A stretch of 64,000 nucleotides of DNA from Notolepis coatsorum (Eukaryota > Chordata > Actinopteri > Aulopiformes > Paralepididae). The notes under the pieces were generated by a model. That model ran no database searches. It worked only from the letters and a program-made list of their open reading frames with translations, and was not told where the DNA came from. This document shows positions 46,641-57,334 of the stretch, piece after piece; positions within the stretch are counted from its first letter, which is position 1; every line of letters starts with the position of its first letter. The stretch is from the NCBI GenBank assembly GCA_963971535.1, contig OZ020594.1, positions 113,385,474 to 113,449,473 on the forward strand. Reading direction: 5' to 3'. Made by a program: the position numbers and the translations under genes.

Positions 46641-47325
46641 GCTACTCAAGTATACACACAGACAGTGGAGCTGTTTGCAGATAGCAAGCATTTTGACTTA
46701 TTGCGTGGTGGCGATGTCTCGCAGATAATACAACTACAAGTGTGATTATATAATATATATTTTATTTAAAAAAAAATGTTTTTATATAAAATATATATAT
46801 ATATTTTTTTAATCAAAAAAATTTGGCAGGTAAGAAATATGCTTGGCGGGTAGACTCTTCCCATCTACCCGCCACTGGCCGGTGGGTCAAAAAGTTAATT
46901 TCGCTCCCTGGTCGTGGGACCGGGCGGAAGTTGCTCAATCTGGAACAATCTCCGCGGCTGCAGCTGGAGGCTGCAGGGGGGGGGGGGGGGCACAATGGTT
47001 TTTCAACACAGGTTCCCTTTTATACGTTTCAGCGTATTATATCATACGTTCATATTTATTTGTAGTATATTTGCTTAGAAAACGTAATTGTCTAATTCAA
47101 TTTCTTTCTTTTTTTTCGCCACGTAACAACATGTTTACAGGAACGTTTTGGAGTTGTATTTGGAGTGTATTTCGTGACTGTAGGGAACGTCAGGGTACAA
47201 GTCTGACCCACTTCCAGTGATGAAGCTATGCTAACGGAGCGGCTGTTCCCTAAGCTTAATGCACGCACAGAGAAGAAAAGGGTATGTATCTTGTCTAACT
47301 CCAGGGAAGGTGGTAAATAAGCTAA
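46641..47325. other. Low-complexity DNA and a transposon-end-like segment
   Basis: 46740-46815 is A/T low complexity. 46820-46990 (CTGGCCGGTGGGTCAAAAAG, TTAATTTCGCTCCC, then TTGCTCAATCTGGAACAATC) resembles fish hAT termini of the CAGGGCTTGACATTAAC kind fused to the repeat at 42347. A G run lies at 46976-46990. Nothing coding. Confidence 0.4.
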
Positions 47326-47352
47326 TTTCCCAAAATGTTGGCGTTTTCCTTT

Positions 47353-47496
47353 AACAAAGTGAATTCCCAGCTCTACAAAGATGGGATACGCTTCAGCCTC
47401 ATCTATCCAGCCCGCATCCGCGTTAACGGACTGACTTGCATGTTCGACACCGCGGAGGAAGCAGAGCTTTTTTACGGGGATATTAGCAGTAAGTGA
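47353..47496 (+). pseudogene. L1-like ORF1p C-terminal domain
   Basis: Reads NKVNSQLYKDGIRFSLIYPA then RIRVNGLTCMFDTAEEAELF and stops with TGA at 47494-47496. The hydrophobic core followed by YPARIRV and a F.T.EEA segment match the end of L1 ORF1p (typical form LFPA.LRV). Frame continuity upstream is lost near 47326. I first considered it a host exon because AGTAAG follows, but its place just before an L1 endonuclease on the same strand argues for L1. Confidence 0.65.
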
Positions 47497-48020
47497 CCAA
47501 TTATCAGGACTTCCCACATATCCCATTCGAATAATTATTTATAGTTTGTTTGTTTGCCTTTTTCCCTAATTACTCATTAGGCTATATGTTATAAATTGTC
47601 TTTGGGAACACTACATGCTTTGTTTATGGGATGTGTGATGTGCAAGGACTTACATATCAGAAGTGTATGTTACAATATAGTATATTTCATGGGGTTACAA
47701 ACGTCGTCCTAACTACAGTAACTGGTTGTGCTGATTAAAACGGGACATCACATGTCAAGTTCAGGGGGATACGGGGGAGGGAGGGTTTGTTTGTTATTGT
47801 GTTAAACACAGACGGGTTTGATATAAAGGGGCATTACGTGCCTAGCTCAGGGGGACACGGAGGTAGGGAGGGTTTCTGTTTTTAGTTTTCTATGTTACAC
47901 TCAGACAGGTTTGTGAAATTGTTTTTAATTTCTCACCTTTATATAACTACCAGCCGCTCTATTTTTTTTGCTATATATCTGTGCTTATTAGCAGAATTGT
48001 TTTTCTTTTCTTGCTTATAT
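47497..48020 (+). other. L1 inter-ORF region with a local duplication
   Basis: Two related blocks of about 86 bp (CTCAGGGGGA or TTCAGGGGGA, then AGGGAGGGTTT and ACACAGACGGGTTTG or ACTCAGACAGGTTTG) lie in tandem at about 47743-47915. No conserved coding sequence. Confidence 0.55.
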
Positions 48021-48759
48021 ATGGCCGCAACTCAGAATAAGATCCAGATCGGAAGTAAAGCTGTCACGTTAGTTTCCTGGAACGTAAGAGGACTAGGCAA
48101 TATCATGAAAAGGCAAAAAGTCTTCAGGCACCTTAAATCTCTGTCTGTCGACGTGATATTTTTACAGGAGACACACATCAAAGCCACACAACAACATAGC
48201 CTGAGGTGTAATTGTATTTTGCAGGTCTATCACTCGCCTTTCTCCTCCCATGCTCGTGGCGTGGCTATCCTTTTTAAGAAAAATGTCCCATTTCAATTGA
48301 CTTCTATGACTGCTGACCCTTTTGGTAGATATATTTTAGTCTCAGGCACCATTAATTCATTCCCCTTGACTTTACATCTATGGTCCAAATACTGATGACC
48401 CAAACGTTTCAACCTGCTCCCCGACACTAGTAACTCAAATGTAATAATTGGCGGTGACCTGAACTGTTATCTAGACCCATACATGGACAGACTATCTACA
48501 CGCCCACCTCCAGATATCTCATCAGTTCGGGTTCTGATTCTGAACAACCTGATTAAATCCAGGAACCTAGTAGATATTTGGAGGGTTCAGCACCTGACTC
48601 AGCCGACTGACAGAGATTACTCATTCTACTCTCATCCCCATAAGTCCTATAGTAGAATAGACTAGACTCCCAATTAATGTCCCATGTCACCAACACAAAA
48701 TACAACAACATATTGATTTCTGACCACAGCCCCCTGTCAATGTCCCTAGATCTCTCCAC
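48021..48759 (+). pseudogene. L1-like ORF2 endonuclease domain
   Basis: AP-like endonuclease of an L1/Tx1-type LINE. From the ATG at 48021: TLVSWNVRGLGNIMKRQKVF, VDVIFLQETHIKA (catalytic Glu), ARGVAILFKKNVPF, then GGDLNCYLD (about 48450) and ISDHSPLSMSLDLS (48711-48758). Frame breaks occur near 48390 and 48660. It is cut at 48759 by a hAT. The next L1 residues (IPKQTYSWCFNPSLLAEGKF) are at about 56063. Confidence 0.85.
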
Positions 48760-48949
48760 CAGGGGCGTTTTTAGGGTTAGAAAACATTGGGGGCTTCAGC
48801 CCAATGTAATTAGAGTAATTACAGATTAATTAGAGTTGAATACTGAAGAACTAGAATCATTAGAGGTTCTCAAAGTGAGGTGCATGTCCATGAGAGGCAT
48901 CAGGGCAGTCCCCATAGAAAATTCAAAGTTAACAGGACCAAATCATCAG

Positions 48950-49320
48950 TTTCTTATTTATTTATGTAACCTTTATTTAGCCAGATAAAACATTGATCTG
49001 GTCCAAGAGGCCCCAACAGGAGTACAAATATACATATATACACATACATATATATACATATACTGTACATACATACACACATATATACCAATAACAAAAT
49101 AAAAACACAGTTCAGAATCTTACACATGAGCAATGTCAGCCTCACACTTTTTGCAAAACAATACACACAGTGATTTGCAAAACACTAAACACACTTGCAT
49201 TACATTAGACACAGAATGTCAAATTACCACACATATGAGCCAATTGGTTAAACACAGCCATCAGATGCACAAACACACCATTGCTTACCCTCTGGAGTCT
49301 AGCTGAAGCGCTTCTCTTCC
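48950..49320. repeat. MITE-like sequence inside the hAT
   Basis: 48957-49050 contains GTAACCTTTATTTAGCCAG, a dispersed fish motif (a related TTTAACCTTTATTTACCCAG lies at about 57092). 49030-49090 is a TATACATA-type microsatellite. 49140-49270 has repeated AAACAC/CACACA with TTGCAAAACA, resembling a small DNA-transposon terminus. Family not assigned. Confidence 0.4.
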
Positions 49321-49721
49321 TCAGAATATTCTCTTTTTTTTGTTACATAATGTAAAATTACAGATTCATACCTTCAAAATAAGCCATCAATTGTCAAATT
49401 TGAGATGATAGTTTTCAATCCATGTCCTATCAAACATTCTGGTTAAATCCTAACTACTTTTCAGGATGGACTTGAACAGGATCCAAGTTCATTCAGCTAT
49501 CTGATGAGAGAACTACACTCCCAGAATTCAATGTGATCATTGTCACTAGAACCATTTCACACCTGGAGCAAAGGCCCAGTCGTTCCTTTGTTATTCCAGT
49601 GAATGGACCCAGCAGGAGGCCTAGCCTAGCGACAAGCGGCCACTACATAGTTGGGTATTGTATCCATACAATACCCAACATATGCACAATTACCATGATT
49701 TTACTGTGTTTACAGTATAGT

Positions 49722-50035
49722 GTATTTTAGAGAGAGAGAGAGAGAGAAAGAAAGAAAGAAAGAAAGAAAGACCTGTACCTGACTGTTCTTCATAATTTTC
49801 TGATTGCACTCGCATTGTTTATGTCCTTTGTATGAGGCTTCCTTGGGCAGTTCAGAGAAAGTGAGAGAGGGAGAGAGAGAGAGGGAGAAAAGGGAGATAA
49901 GGAGAGAGAGAGGATATATAGGGAGAGAAAGAAAGAGATAGAGGGATATAGAGGAAGAGAAAGAAAGAGGGAGATACAGAGGAGAGATGGGAGATAGGGA
50001 GACATAGATAGAGAGAGGGAGAGAGAGACTTTTTT
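49722..50035. repeat. (AG)n, (AAAG)n and GAGA-rich low complexity
   Basis: Long purine run with GAGAGAGA and AAAGAAAG motifs at 49729-49770 and 49855-50030. Minus-strand Leu/Ser frames here are artefacts. Confidence 0.85.
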
Positions 50036-50044
50036 TTGACTTTT

Positions 50045-50145
50045 TTTATTACATTGGATTCCATTTTGTCACAGGAAAGATTTGCCTCTAGGATGAAACC
50101 TAGGTATGTAATTTCATCTTTCCGTGTGACAATATTGTCACCCAC
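50045..50145 (-). mobile_element. Scrap of the CR1/L2-like LINE RT
   Basis: The minus strand reads MGDNIVTRKDEITYLGFILE then ANLSCDKMESNVIKKV, nearly identical in protein to 37845-37960. Short isolated copy ending in T-rich and GA-rich DNA. Confidence 0.8.
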
Positions 50146-50149
50146 TGTA

Positions 50150-50966
50150 CAAGACTGTACAAGAAATTCCTTCCTGTAATGTACTGATTTCTTTTGATTT
50201 CTCTGTTTGAGAGAGAGAGTGTGTGTGTGTGTGTGTGCTCTACTGAGCGCACCTTTCTACTCTAGATAGAGAGCTGTCATCACCGTGATGCGTGCTTGAA
50301 TGAACTGCGAGATAACTCATAACTCGTACACACACGCACTCTGTCTCTGCCATACAGTAGTTATGTTGTTTTAGCGCGACGTGGGTATATACACGGGCGA
50401 GGATGAAAAGCATGTTAGACTACTTTTAATTCATAAGTTAACGTTCCGTCTGTATTCTCGAGAATGATAATAATAATAATGCAGGACCTCTTCAGATTAT
50501 ATTATCAACGACAGACAGTGAGAAACACAACCCCCCCCCCCCCCCTCTCGCGCTGAAGAATATGCATATTAGATCACTCAGTGATTAACACCTATGCGCT
50601 GTTTGTGTGTGCGCGCGTGCATGTACGTGACGCATTGTAGTTCGGGGAATACAGGGATAATTTAGAACTATACAATTTAGCAAGAATTAAACATATTTAC
50701 AAGTCATATTACGTTTAGCAAGTAAGGATACATATAGATTACACTATATGCACTCGAAATTGTCTTTGTTCTATTTTTACAGATTTCTGAAAAACGGGAC
50801 TTCCTGAGCATTTGTGAGAGATTTAAATCCTTTTGTTCTCCGCCCACGGGTGCAATAAGCCAATCAGCCAATAAGCCACCAATCAGGTTTAAGCACTATA
50901 AAAATGCAGCAGGTGAGTTTACCTGTCTTCAACCAAAATGGAAGGAGAGTGAAGTACTGTACACAG
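50150..50966. other. No gene; microsatellites and hAT-like scraps
   Basis: (GT)n at 50219-50236; CTCTACTGAGCGCACCTTTC near 50237 and ATGCATATTAGATCACTC near 50561 recur at 60068-60170, so this is another copy of that repeat family. A poly(C) run lies near 50530-50546. Confidence 0.5.
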
Positions 50967-51457
50967 TAGGGCTGTCCCCGACTAAGGATTTGGATGGTCG
51001 ACTAGGATTGGCAAAAATGTGCCGTTAGTCGACTATTGGTCGACTTAAAAAAAATATATATATATAATATTTGTAAACGTTTTCTTTTTTTTAAACTTTT
51101 TTATCATTCCATTTGGGCTGTGGGGGGTGCTTAATGTCTGAAGGAGTCGACTGAAGGCTTATTGTGCTCTGCAAAAGCATGCAATTGGTCCACTGATGGA
51201 TACATCTTGATATTTGTCTAGTCTAGTGTGTTCATTAGATGGGTGAAATCCTCTTTCAGTGCCTCTGTGCCTGTTTTCGTAGGCAGTTAGCCTCTGGTAT
51301 GCGTGCCATTAGCGTTAGCCATGCTTCTAGGCCTCTTTTCTTTTGGAAAGAATGATACATTTTTTTTTTTATATTATAATCGACTAAGAGGTTGGCAGTC
51401 GACTACGGCTCCTTTCGACCGATTAGTCGACTAATCGATTAATAGGGGTCAGCCCTA
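50967..51457. mobile_element. hAT MITE, 491 bp, perfect 8-bp target duplication
   Basis: Ends TAGGGCTGTCCCCGACTAAG and TTAATAGGGGTCAGCCCTA are inverted. GTACACAG occurs at 50959-50966 and 51458-51465. Repeated GTCGACTA and TAGTCGAC motifs lie near both ends. No ORF. Confidence 0.92.
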
Positions 51458-51726
51458 GTACACAGAGAACGTGAAAATATACAATACATTCACCAAACAC
51501 TACATAACAGGGCTCTACAGTGCGACCATATTGCTTGCATATGCCCCTAAAGATATGCGTGTGCGAACCTGCAAAATCAAGTACTCGCACGGCGTGCGAG
51601 TGGGGCCGGCGAGTGCAGAGTACAGCCTCACATTCGTCCTTTTTTTTCTCCGCTGCGAGAATCGTTAAAAAACTACAAGTCCCACAGTTCACAGCCGCAT
51701 AAACGTTCCAATCACGGTAGTTTCCT

Positions 51727-52191
51727 GTGGTCACGCGACTGGAAACAGAAAGTAATGATCAGCGTCTGTCTGAGTCAGACAATACAGCCACGTCGAAGCC
51801 CATTCATTTTTATTTTGCGCGAAAGATACCGGAGAATGAGAAGTCAGGCGAGGCAGCTCATGTTACAGAGGTGATGGTTAACGTTAACCAAGATACTGAC
51901 GCTAGCCAGCATGCTAGCGAAGTTGGCCAAGCTAGCGCGGCTACACCCAATGTAGCCACTGTAGCTAGCGAAGCTACACCCACTGGAGCCGGAGGGAAGA
52001 CATACAAATTTAACGTGAATTGGCTAAACATTTCCCCATGGCTAGAGTTCGAAAACAATGTCATGTTTTGTAAATATTGCAAAGTAGGATCGATGCATTG
52101 CGATGCATTGTTACACCCCTACAACTGGCCCACTGTGTATGTGTGTACAGCTAACTTGGCTAGTGTTATCAACCGCAGAGGTGGGCAATAG
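51727..52191 (+). pseudogene. ZNF862-like hAT N-terminal segment
   Basis: Contains KPIHFYFARKIPENEKSGEA and, near the end, FNVNWLNISPWLEFENNVMF followed by CKYCK, the start of the TTF/BED-type finger typical of ZNF862-like hAT transposases. The stretch between has Ala/Thr/Val-rich repeats (ASQHASEVGQASAATPNVAT). The finger is cut after CKYC, where the sequence changes to a dispersed repeat. Confidence 0.6.
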
Positions 52192-52290
52192 GGTCCAGCT
52201 GCATCGCCGGACGGCCAGAGTGCAAGCGGTGTGGCAATAGGGTCCAGCTGCAGCGCCGGACGGCCAGAGTGGAACGGTGTGACGTCGTAA
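52187..52290 (+). repeat. Two tandem AATAGGGTCCAGCTGCA units
   Basis: Units start at 52187 and 52236 (49 bp apart), each continuing GCCGGACGGCCAGAGTG. Same dispersed family as 42347 and 46535. Confidence 0.75.
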
Positions 52291-53326
52291 TTGGCAGAAT
52301 CGACTGTCAATCAATGGTCTACCTGACACGCAAACTCATAAACAATGTTTCTGTACTGGAGGTGTACAGTATTTCAATAGGCAACCCTGAAAGGATTATT
52401 TTTCTAAAAGAGCAACACTAGCTCCCCCCTCTACTGATGGCCCTAGTTATAAAGCCAGTGTCTCCTTTTTGTTCAATGTCACTGCCTTTCTTATTAGGCC
52501 TAGTTGTTGGCTACAACTTTGCCATAGTAGGCATTAATCACTTAATTAATAGTTCAAATGTCTGTCCCATTCTCGTTTGCACACGCAGATGATACACACA
52601 CACGCACACAGTGGGCCAGTGACTTTGGTGGTATGTGCTATTGCACAGATGTGTCCCGTTCCCGTTTGCACATGCACGCACAGTACAAATATACATTTAT
52701 TTTTGAAAAAGAAATTAACTCTGTTACTTGACATATTTTCACTGTGCTCCTAAATATTTTTGGGTGCTCCTAAATTTCTGTGTGCTCCTAAATTTTTTTA
52801 TTTAGGAGCACCTGTGCCCCTAGTGAAAAAGGTTAGCGTAGAGCCCTGCATAAGACAACCAATTAGGGATGCACCGAAATTTCGGCCACCGAAAATCTTC
52901 GGACGAAAATGGCAAAAAATTGCCTTTCGGCCGAAAGAGTTTTCACCGAAAATATATCACCGTAACAGAAACAACCGTGTTGTTGTGATGATGTCATCAA
53001 AACGCGGCGACAAGCATGGCGCGCGACAGGTCAAGGTAGAAAAAAAGTTTAAAAAATCACGCGTCAAGGTAATACGCTTGAGGCTGGCTCACAGACAACA
53101 TGGTTACTTACTGTACTGTGCTACTGAATGTGATATTTATGTATTAGTACTGTATGCTGTTATGTAATATGCTCTTAATCTTGTAATTTCTTTTGACATG
53201 TCAGATGATTTTATTTGTCTGTCAAGTGATCTGGCATGCGTGAATAAATTTGACTAAATGTTCATTATGCACTGTCCCTATTTTAAATAAAATCTTATTC
53301 TCTCAAACCTCTCAAATGCCAGGAGG

Positions 53327-53611
53327 GTGACAAGCCCAACTGCTCAACAGTTAGATGATTATCTCTCAGAAGTACCCATCCCCAGAAGCGAGATCCCTCT
53401 TGGATACTGGAGAAACAAACAAGACCGCTTTCCTGACCTGGCCAAGGTGGCACGCAAGTATTTGAGTGCTCCATGCACAAGCACTGACAGCGAGAGACTG
53501 TTCAGTGCTGCCTCTCATGTGCTTGATGAGAAGAGGAACAGACTTATGGCTGATAAAGCAGAGAAGCTACTGTTCATTAAAAAGAACCTCCCACTTTTCC
53601 TTAATAAATAG
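53327..53611 (+). pseudogene. hAT transposase C-terminal dimerisation domain
   Basis: The frame includes EIPLGYWRNKQDRFPDLAKV, ARKYLSAPCTSTDSERLFSA and NRLMADKAEKLLFIKKNLPL, a clear hAT_C domain of the ZBED/E.RLFSAA type, ending TAG at about 53609. AAATGCCAG before GAGGGTG (about 53318-53330) may be the acceptor of this last exon. Upstream catalytic exons are absent, so the copy cannot encode a transposase. Confidence 0.85.
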
Positions 53612-53756
53612 ACAAGGCTGGCTTATCATAAGCTTATCTAGTTCTACTCTATACCCACTTTCCTGAACAATTTTCATTGTGAGTTATAATTCACCATCTC
53701 AGGTTATCATTAGGGGGAAATGACAGCAGCACAGTGTTCAATATATTGTACTTTCT

Positions 53757-54075
53757 GTATCTAAATGATACAATTTTGTTTACTAGTTTACATTGCTCAT
53801 GAGGACAGACCAACTTATTTACAGATTCTTGAAATTTACATTTCATTTGTAATTGATTGTGGATGTTGTATCCAGTTTTCACTTTATGTATCTAAATGAT
53901 ACAATGTTTACATTGCTCATGAGGACAGACCAACTTATTTGCAGATTCTTGAAATTTACATTTCATTTGTAATTGATTGTGGATGTTGTATCCAGTTTTC
54001 ACTTTATGTATCTAAATGATACAATGTTGACATTGCTCATGAGGACAGACCACCTTATTTGCAGATTCTTGAAAT
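53757..54075 (+). repeat. 120-bp tandem repeat, about 2.7 copies
   Basis: GTATCTAAATGATACA begins copies at 53757, 53888 and 54008. The first unit is 131 bp because of an 11-base insertion. Lies in the hAT 3' region. Confidence 0.88.
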
Positions 54076-54161
54076 TCAATTGTAATTTAATTTCTTTGTA
54101 AGTTACATTCATGTGGATTTATCCAGTTTGCACATTTGTATGCATGCACGTATAGGTGCAT

Positions 54162-54909
54162 TGTTATGGTTCGTAAACAACCCCAACAGCACGGCACAGA
54201 CGGGTAGTTCAGAGTTAGCCAAAAACCAGGGCGTATTTATTTACAAAACAGAAATGAGCGAAAACAACAAAAAGCACAAGGGGAGAAAATGTTCTTGGCA
54301 GAGTTGTCTGCGGCTCTGCAGCTCGTCTTCAGAGCAGAGACCGCACTGTAGCGTTGCGCCTCTCACTCTGCGGCTCTGCAGCTACTTGACGATCCACTCA
54401 GGAAAACGGAGAGAGAGATAATGTCAACAAGACGAGCGAACAGAATACACTGCAGTCCAGAATTGTTTAACTGAGTCAGTAACGACAACAAGCGGCTCCT
54501 CTTCAGTGTTACCCAAACACACAAAAAACAGAAAGGTCCCGAGTCCAGGAAAATGCGAGAAAAACAGAGTATCCAAAAAAAGTACGTTCCAAAACTCACC
54601 AAGGCGCAATTGCGCAAAGCGGGCAACAAGGCACAGATCCAACGGATGGCAGAGCAAAGCAACAGCGGCGACTTCCATAGACGTCCTGGAGAGAAACAAA
54701 CGAGGAACAACAAGGGAGCGGAACAAGAAGCAGCCAGTGGTAATCCAAAACGACCCGACACAGAACGTTAGGAACACCAGAGTATATAAAGGGCTCCACC
54801 GAGCTGATTAGAACTCACTTCAGGTGCGCGAGGGTAATTGGTACCTTGAAGCGTGCGGAATCGGACCAATCCTCACAGATTTGTTGTTGTTGAAGGCCTG
54901 GCTGTTACA
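54162..54909 (-). repeat. Probable solo LTR (Gypsy-like), about 748 bp
   Basis: The minus strand starts TGTAACAGCCAGGCC and ends ACGAACCATAACA, with TATATA near its first fifth and an AATAAATA signal about 60 bases from its end, the order expected of an LTR. It interrupts the hAT. Flanking four bases are GCAT and GTAT, only three of four matching, so the duplication is not secure. No internal element sequence; minus-strand frames inside it are not genes. Confidence 0.5.
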
Positions 54910-55267
54910 GTATTTATTTACACTATTTTGTTGTAGGCCTACTGGCCTAGATGTTTATGCAATTTTAAAGCACCATGGCTTTGTTCTGAATGCACTTTGT
55001 TGAAAAGAAAATGCACTTGACTTGGAATGAATGTATTGTATGCATTCAGAAGTGCTGAATAAATGTTTTATGGACCCATAATAGTGATTATTTAAGTTAA
55101 GTTTAGCCATAATCATATCTTTTTCCATAATCAGGTAGCTGAACAACATTGGTAAAAAAAAATTCTATTCTATGAATCATTTTCGGCCTTTCGGTTTTCG
55201 GCCAACTGTTTCCTATTTTCGGTATCGGTTTCGGCCAAGAATTTCCCATTCGGTGCATCCCTACAAC

Positions 55268-55620
55268 CAATGATGCAGACTGATGAAAATATACATTTTC
55301 TCCCATTTCCCCAAATCAGTCAACATGTCAACCTGGAGAATCACAACAAAAAATGCTCTTGCCAGATCCAGCTAGGCAAAGAGATAATGTCTAGTACTTT
55401 CTATACTCTATTTTAAAAAATTCAACATTGTTTTTGTTTTACTGTCATTTTAACCTGTACTGGATACAGTATTTTATGTTTATCTGATATTTGCTGAGTG
55501 TTATGCACATAGTAGCATGAAAACTGGGACATGTTTTGTTGTGATTCTCCATGTTGAAATATTGACTGATTTGGTTATATGGAGATAAAATTAATATTTT
55601 CATCAGTCTGCATCATTGAT
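55268..55620. mobile_element. MITE with about 80-bp inverted repeats
   Basis: CAATGATGCAGACTGATGAA (55268) is inverted at 55597-55616 (CATCAGTCTGCATCATTG). Arms extend through GAATCACAACAAAA. The right end segment is partly duplicated again to 55665. The hAT at 52864 inserted at its left edge. Confidence 0.75.
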
Positions 55621-55669
55621 TTGGGTATATGGAGATAAATAAATTATATTTTCATCAGTCTACAGCATT

Positions 55670-56040
55670 GGTCTTGTGTAGTGGTGAATTTATTGTATAT
55701 TTGCACATTCTCTGCGTACTTCACTTACAGTACTCTAATCACGAGAAGTAGAATTGCTAAATGTGTTTTAGGTTAAGCACAGCAGTGTGTGTAACTGGTT
55801 CAAACAGAATTAAGTCATATGAAACGTGTGTTTCATATGGTAACAAAATGTAGTTTTTATAAATTAGTGTATGGTTTTGACAAGTGTTTAATTTAGCAAA
55901 GGATCTGAGGTGTTATGATAATTGTGTGTGTGGTTGTGCTAATTGTGTGTTTTGAAACATTCAGCACAGACCATGGGGATGCTGACATCTTAAAAAAAAA
56001 AGTTAAACAAATAAAAAGTAAAAAAAAAAATGCATCCAGG
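55670..56040. other. Unassigned hAT interior, A-rich
   Basis: No gene is seen. 55820-55845 has a short inverted pair (CATATGAAAC and GTTTCATATG reversed), and A-rich runs lie at 55990-56030 just before the hAT right end. Confidence 0.5.
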
Positions 56041-56056
56041 GCTAACGACGCCACTA

Positions 56057-56640
56057 CTCTCCATCCCCAAGCAAACTTACTCTTGGTGTTTCAACCCCTC
56101 CTTACTTGCTGAAGGGAAATTTGTAGAGTATATCACCACCAAATTAACATATATTTTATTGAATTCAACGACTGGTGAAGTGTCAGACTCCACACTATGG
56201 GAAACATTAAAGGTTGTAATTCGTGGGGATGTAATCTCGTATGAATCCACTGCCAAGAGGGAGAGAGAGAGAGGCGACTGATTGCGATTAACAATGCTCT
56301 TCCCGCCCTTGAGACGGCATATCAGGCCTCAAAATCCCCTGAAGATTATAAAAAAATATTGAAGCTAAAGTATGAATATAACTGTATACTGGTCAAATAA
56401 ACACTCTCCTTTTAAAACTAAGACAAAAGCAATTTGAAATGGGAGATAAGCATGAGCGTCTCCTGGCGCGACAGCTCAAGGGTGCGCAGGCCTCTAGGTC
56501 AATCCTCTCCATCAAGTCTAAGAGTGGCGCCCTGCTGACTAACCCCAGGGAGATAAATGACCGTCTTATATAAACCATGCTGCATTCATTCGAAAAGAAA
56601 GACATATTCCAAATGCTATATTTATAGGGTTTGACAATAA
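56057..56640 (+). pseudogene. L1-like ORF2, segment after the endonuclease
   Basis: Reads IPKQTYSWCFNPSLLAEGKF, VEYITTKLTY and SDSTLWETLKVVIRGDVISY, then a decayed stretch with LLARQLKGAQASRSILSIKS-like residues near 56455-56520. These match the L1/Tx1 linker (typical form W.FN.LLL, TLWE..K...RG.IISY). Frames shift after 56281. The RT core that should follow is absent. Confidence 0.78.
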
Positions 56641-56930
56641 TTACACTACTGTCGTTATTTTACAATGAACTATAATGAATTACGGGCCATACAGAACACG
56701 CTAGTGTTGAAACTAATGGACGGAAGCTTATTTCTGCGTTGCAATATTCATATTCTACCACCGGGCACCAGGTACGCACGGTCGGAGCTGTGCGTAAATA
56801 TATATCTCGAAGTCCCACACTTTGCTTAGAAATGATCGTACGCACGGGTTACGCACATATCTGTGCGTACGCAACGTTGATAAATGAGGGCCCTGCACTC
56901 TGTAATTCTGTCTTACATCTGGAATTATAA
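56641..56930. repeat. Unassigned insert with GTACGCAC inverted motifs
   Basis: Contains GTACGCAC and GTGCGTA motifs and ends CAACGTTGATAAATGAGGGC, a dispersed fish repeat terminus that I cannot assign to a superfamily. It replaces the L1 RT region. Confidence 0.4.
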
Positions 56931-56965
56931 GAATCACAGAATCTCAAAAATGCACTTGCAAAAAC

Positions 56966-57334
56966 TAGGGATGTCCGATATTATCGGCCTACCGATATTA
57001 TCGGCCAATATTGGCATAAAAAATGTAATATCGGAAAATATCGGTATCTGTTTTTAAAAAAAAAAAAACGTTTCTTTTAACATTTATTTAACCTTTATTT
57101 ACCCAGGCAAGCAAGTAAGAACAAATTAGTATTTTATTTATTGTCAAAGTATGCATAATGTTGTGTTAATTACACGACAAGAGATATGTAATGTTAATTA
57201 CCTGAAATTATTCAGTTTTTTGGGGGGGGAAACCCTGCATATATCGTTATCGGTTGATATCGGTATCGCAAATTAAGATTTGGACAATATCGGTATATCG
57301 GTATCGGTAAAAAAGCCAATATCGAGCATCCCTA
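56966..57334. mobile_element. hAT MITE, 369 bp, perfect 8-bp target duplication
   Basis: Ends TAGGGATGTCCGATATTATC and GCCAATATCGAGCATCCCTA are inverted. GCAAAAAC at 56958-56965 and 57335-57342. Inside are TATCGG repeats and TTTAACCTTTATTTACCCAG. Excision joins L1 residues KCTCKN to LCLREG. Confidence 0.93.

Larger units (their letters stand above)
51508..52848 (+). mobile_element. Non-autonomous hAT with a ZNF862-like N-terminal exon
   Basis: Starts CAGGGCTCTACAGTGCG and ends GGTTAGCGTAGAGCCCTG, inverted hAT ends. Left flank CTACATAA (51500-51507) and right flank CATAAGAC suggest an 8-bp duplication that lost three bases on the right. The last 115 bp repeat GTGCTCCTAAAT. A copy of this end is at 59761. 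It lacks the catalytic region. Confidence 0.78.
52864..55263 (+). mobile_element. hAT element, 2.4 kb, perfect 8-bp target duplication
   Basis: Ends TAGGGATGCACCGAAATTTC and CCCATTCGGTGCATCCCTA are inverted, with more internal inverted similarity (TTCGGCC motifs). CAACCAAT flanks it at 52856-52863 and 55264-55271. It retains only the transposase C-terminus and carries a 120-bp tandem repeat and a solo LTR. A partial minus-strand relative ends at 60428. Confidence 0.92.
48760..56056. mobile_element. 7.3-kb hAT element, host to several nested elements
   Basis: Left end CAGGGGCGTTTTTAGGGTTA and right end GGGCTAACGACGCCACTA (complement TAGTGGCGTCGTTAGCCC) form degenerate hAT ends. CTCTCCAC (48752-48759) and CTCTCCAT (56057-56064) are an 8-bp duplication with one mismatch, and L1 coding sequence reads straight across the excision. 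Inside are microsatellites, a LINE scrap, a MITE, two further hAT copies, a solo LTR and another MITE. Own transposase not seen. 48780-49720 otherwise holds only MITE-like and microsatellite sequence. Confidence 0.8.

Noticed and set aside
47353-47496. Host exon with a GTAAG donor
   Set aside because: Sequence fits L1 ORF1p C-terminus, ends in a stop, and precedes an L1 endonuclease on the same strand.
54363-54811. Overlapping 100-130 residue frames as genes
   Set aside because: They lie within a probable solo LTR, on both strands, with no recognisable domain.
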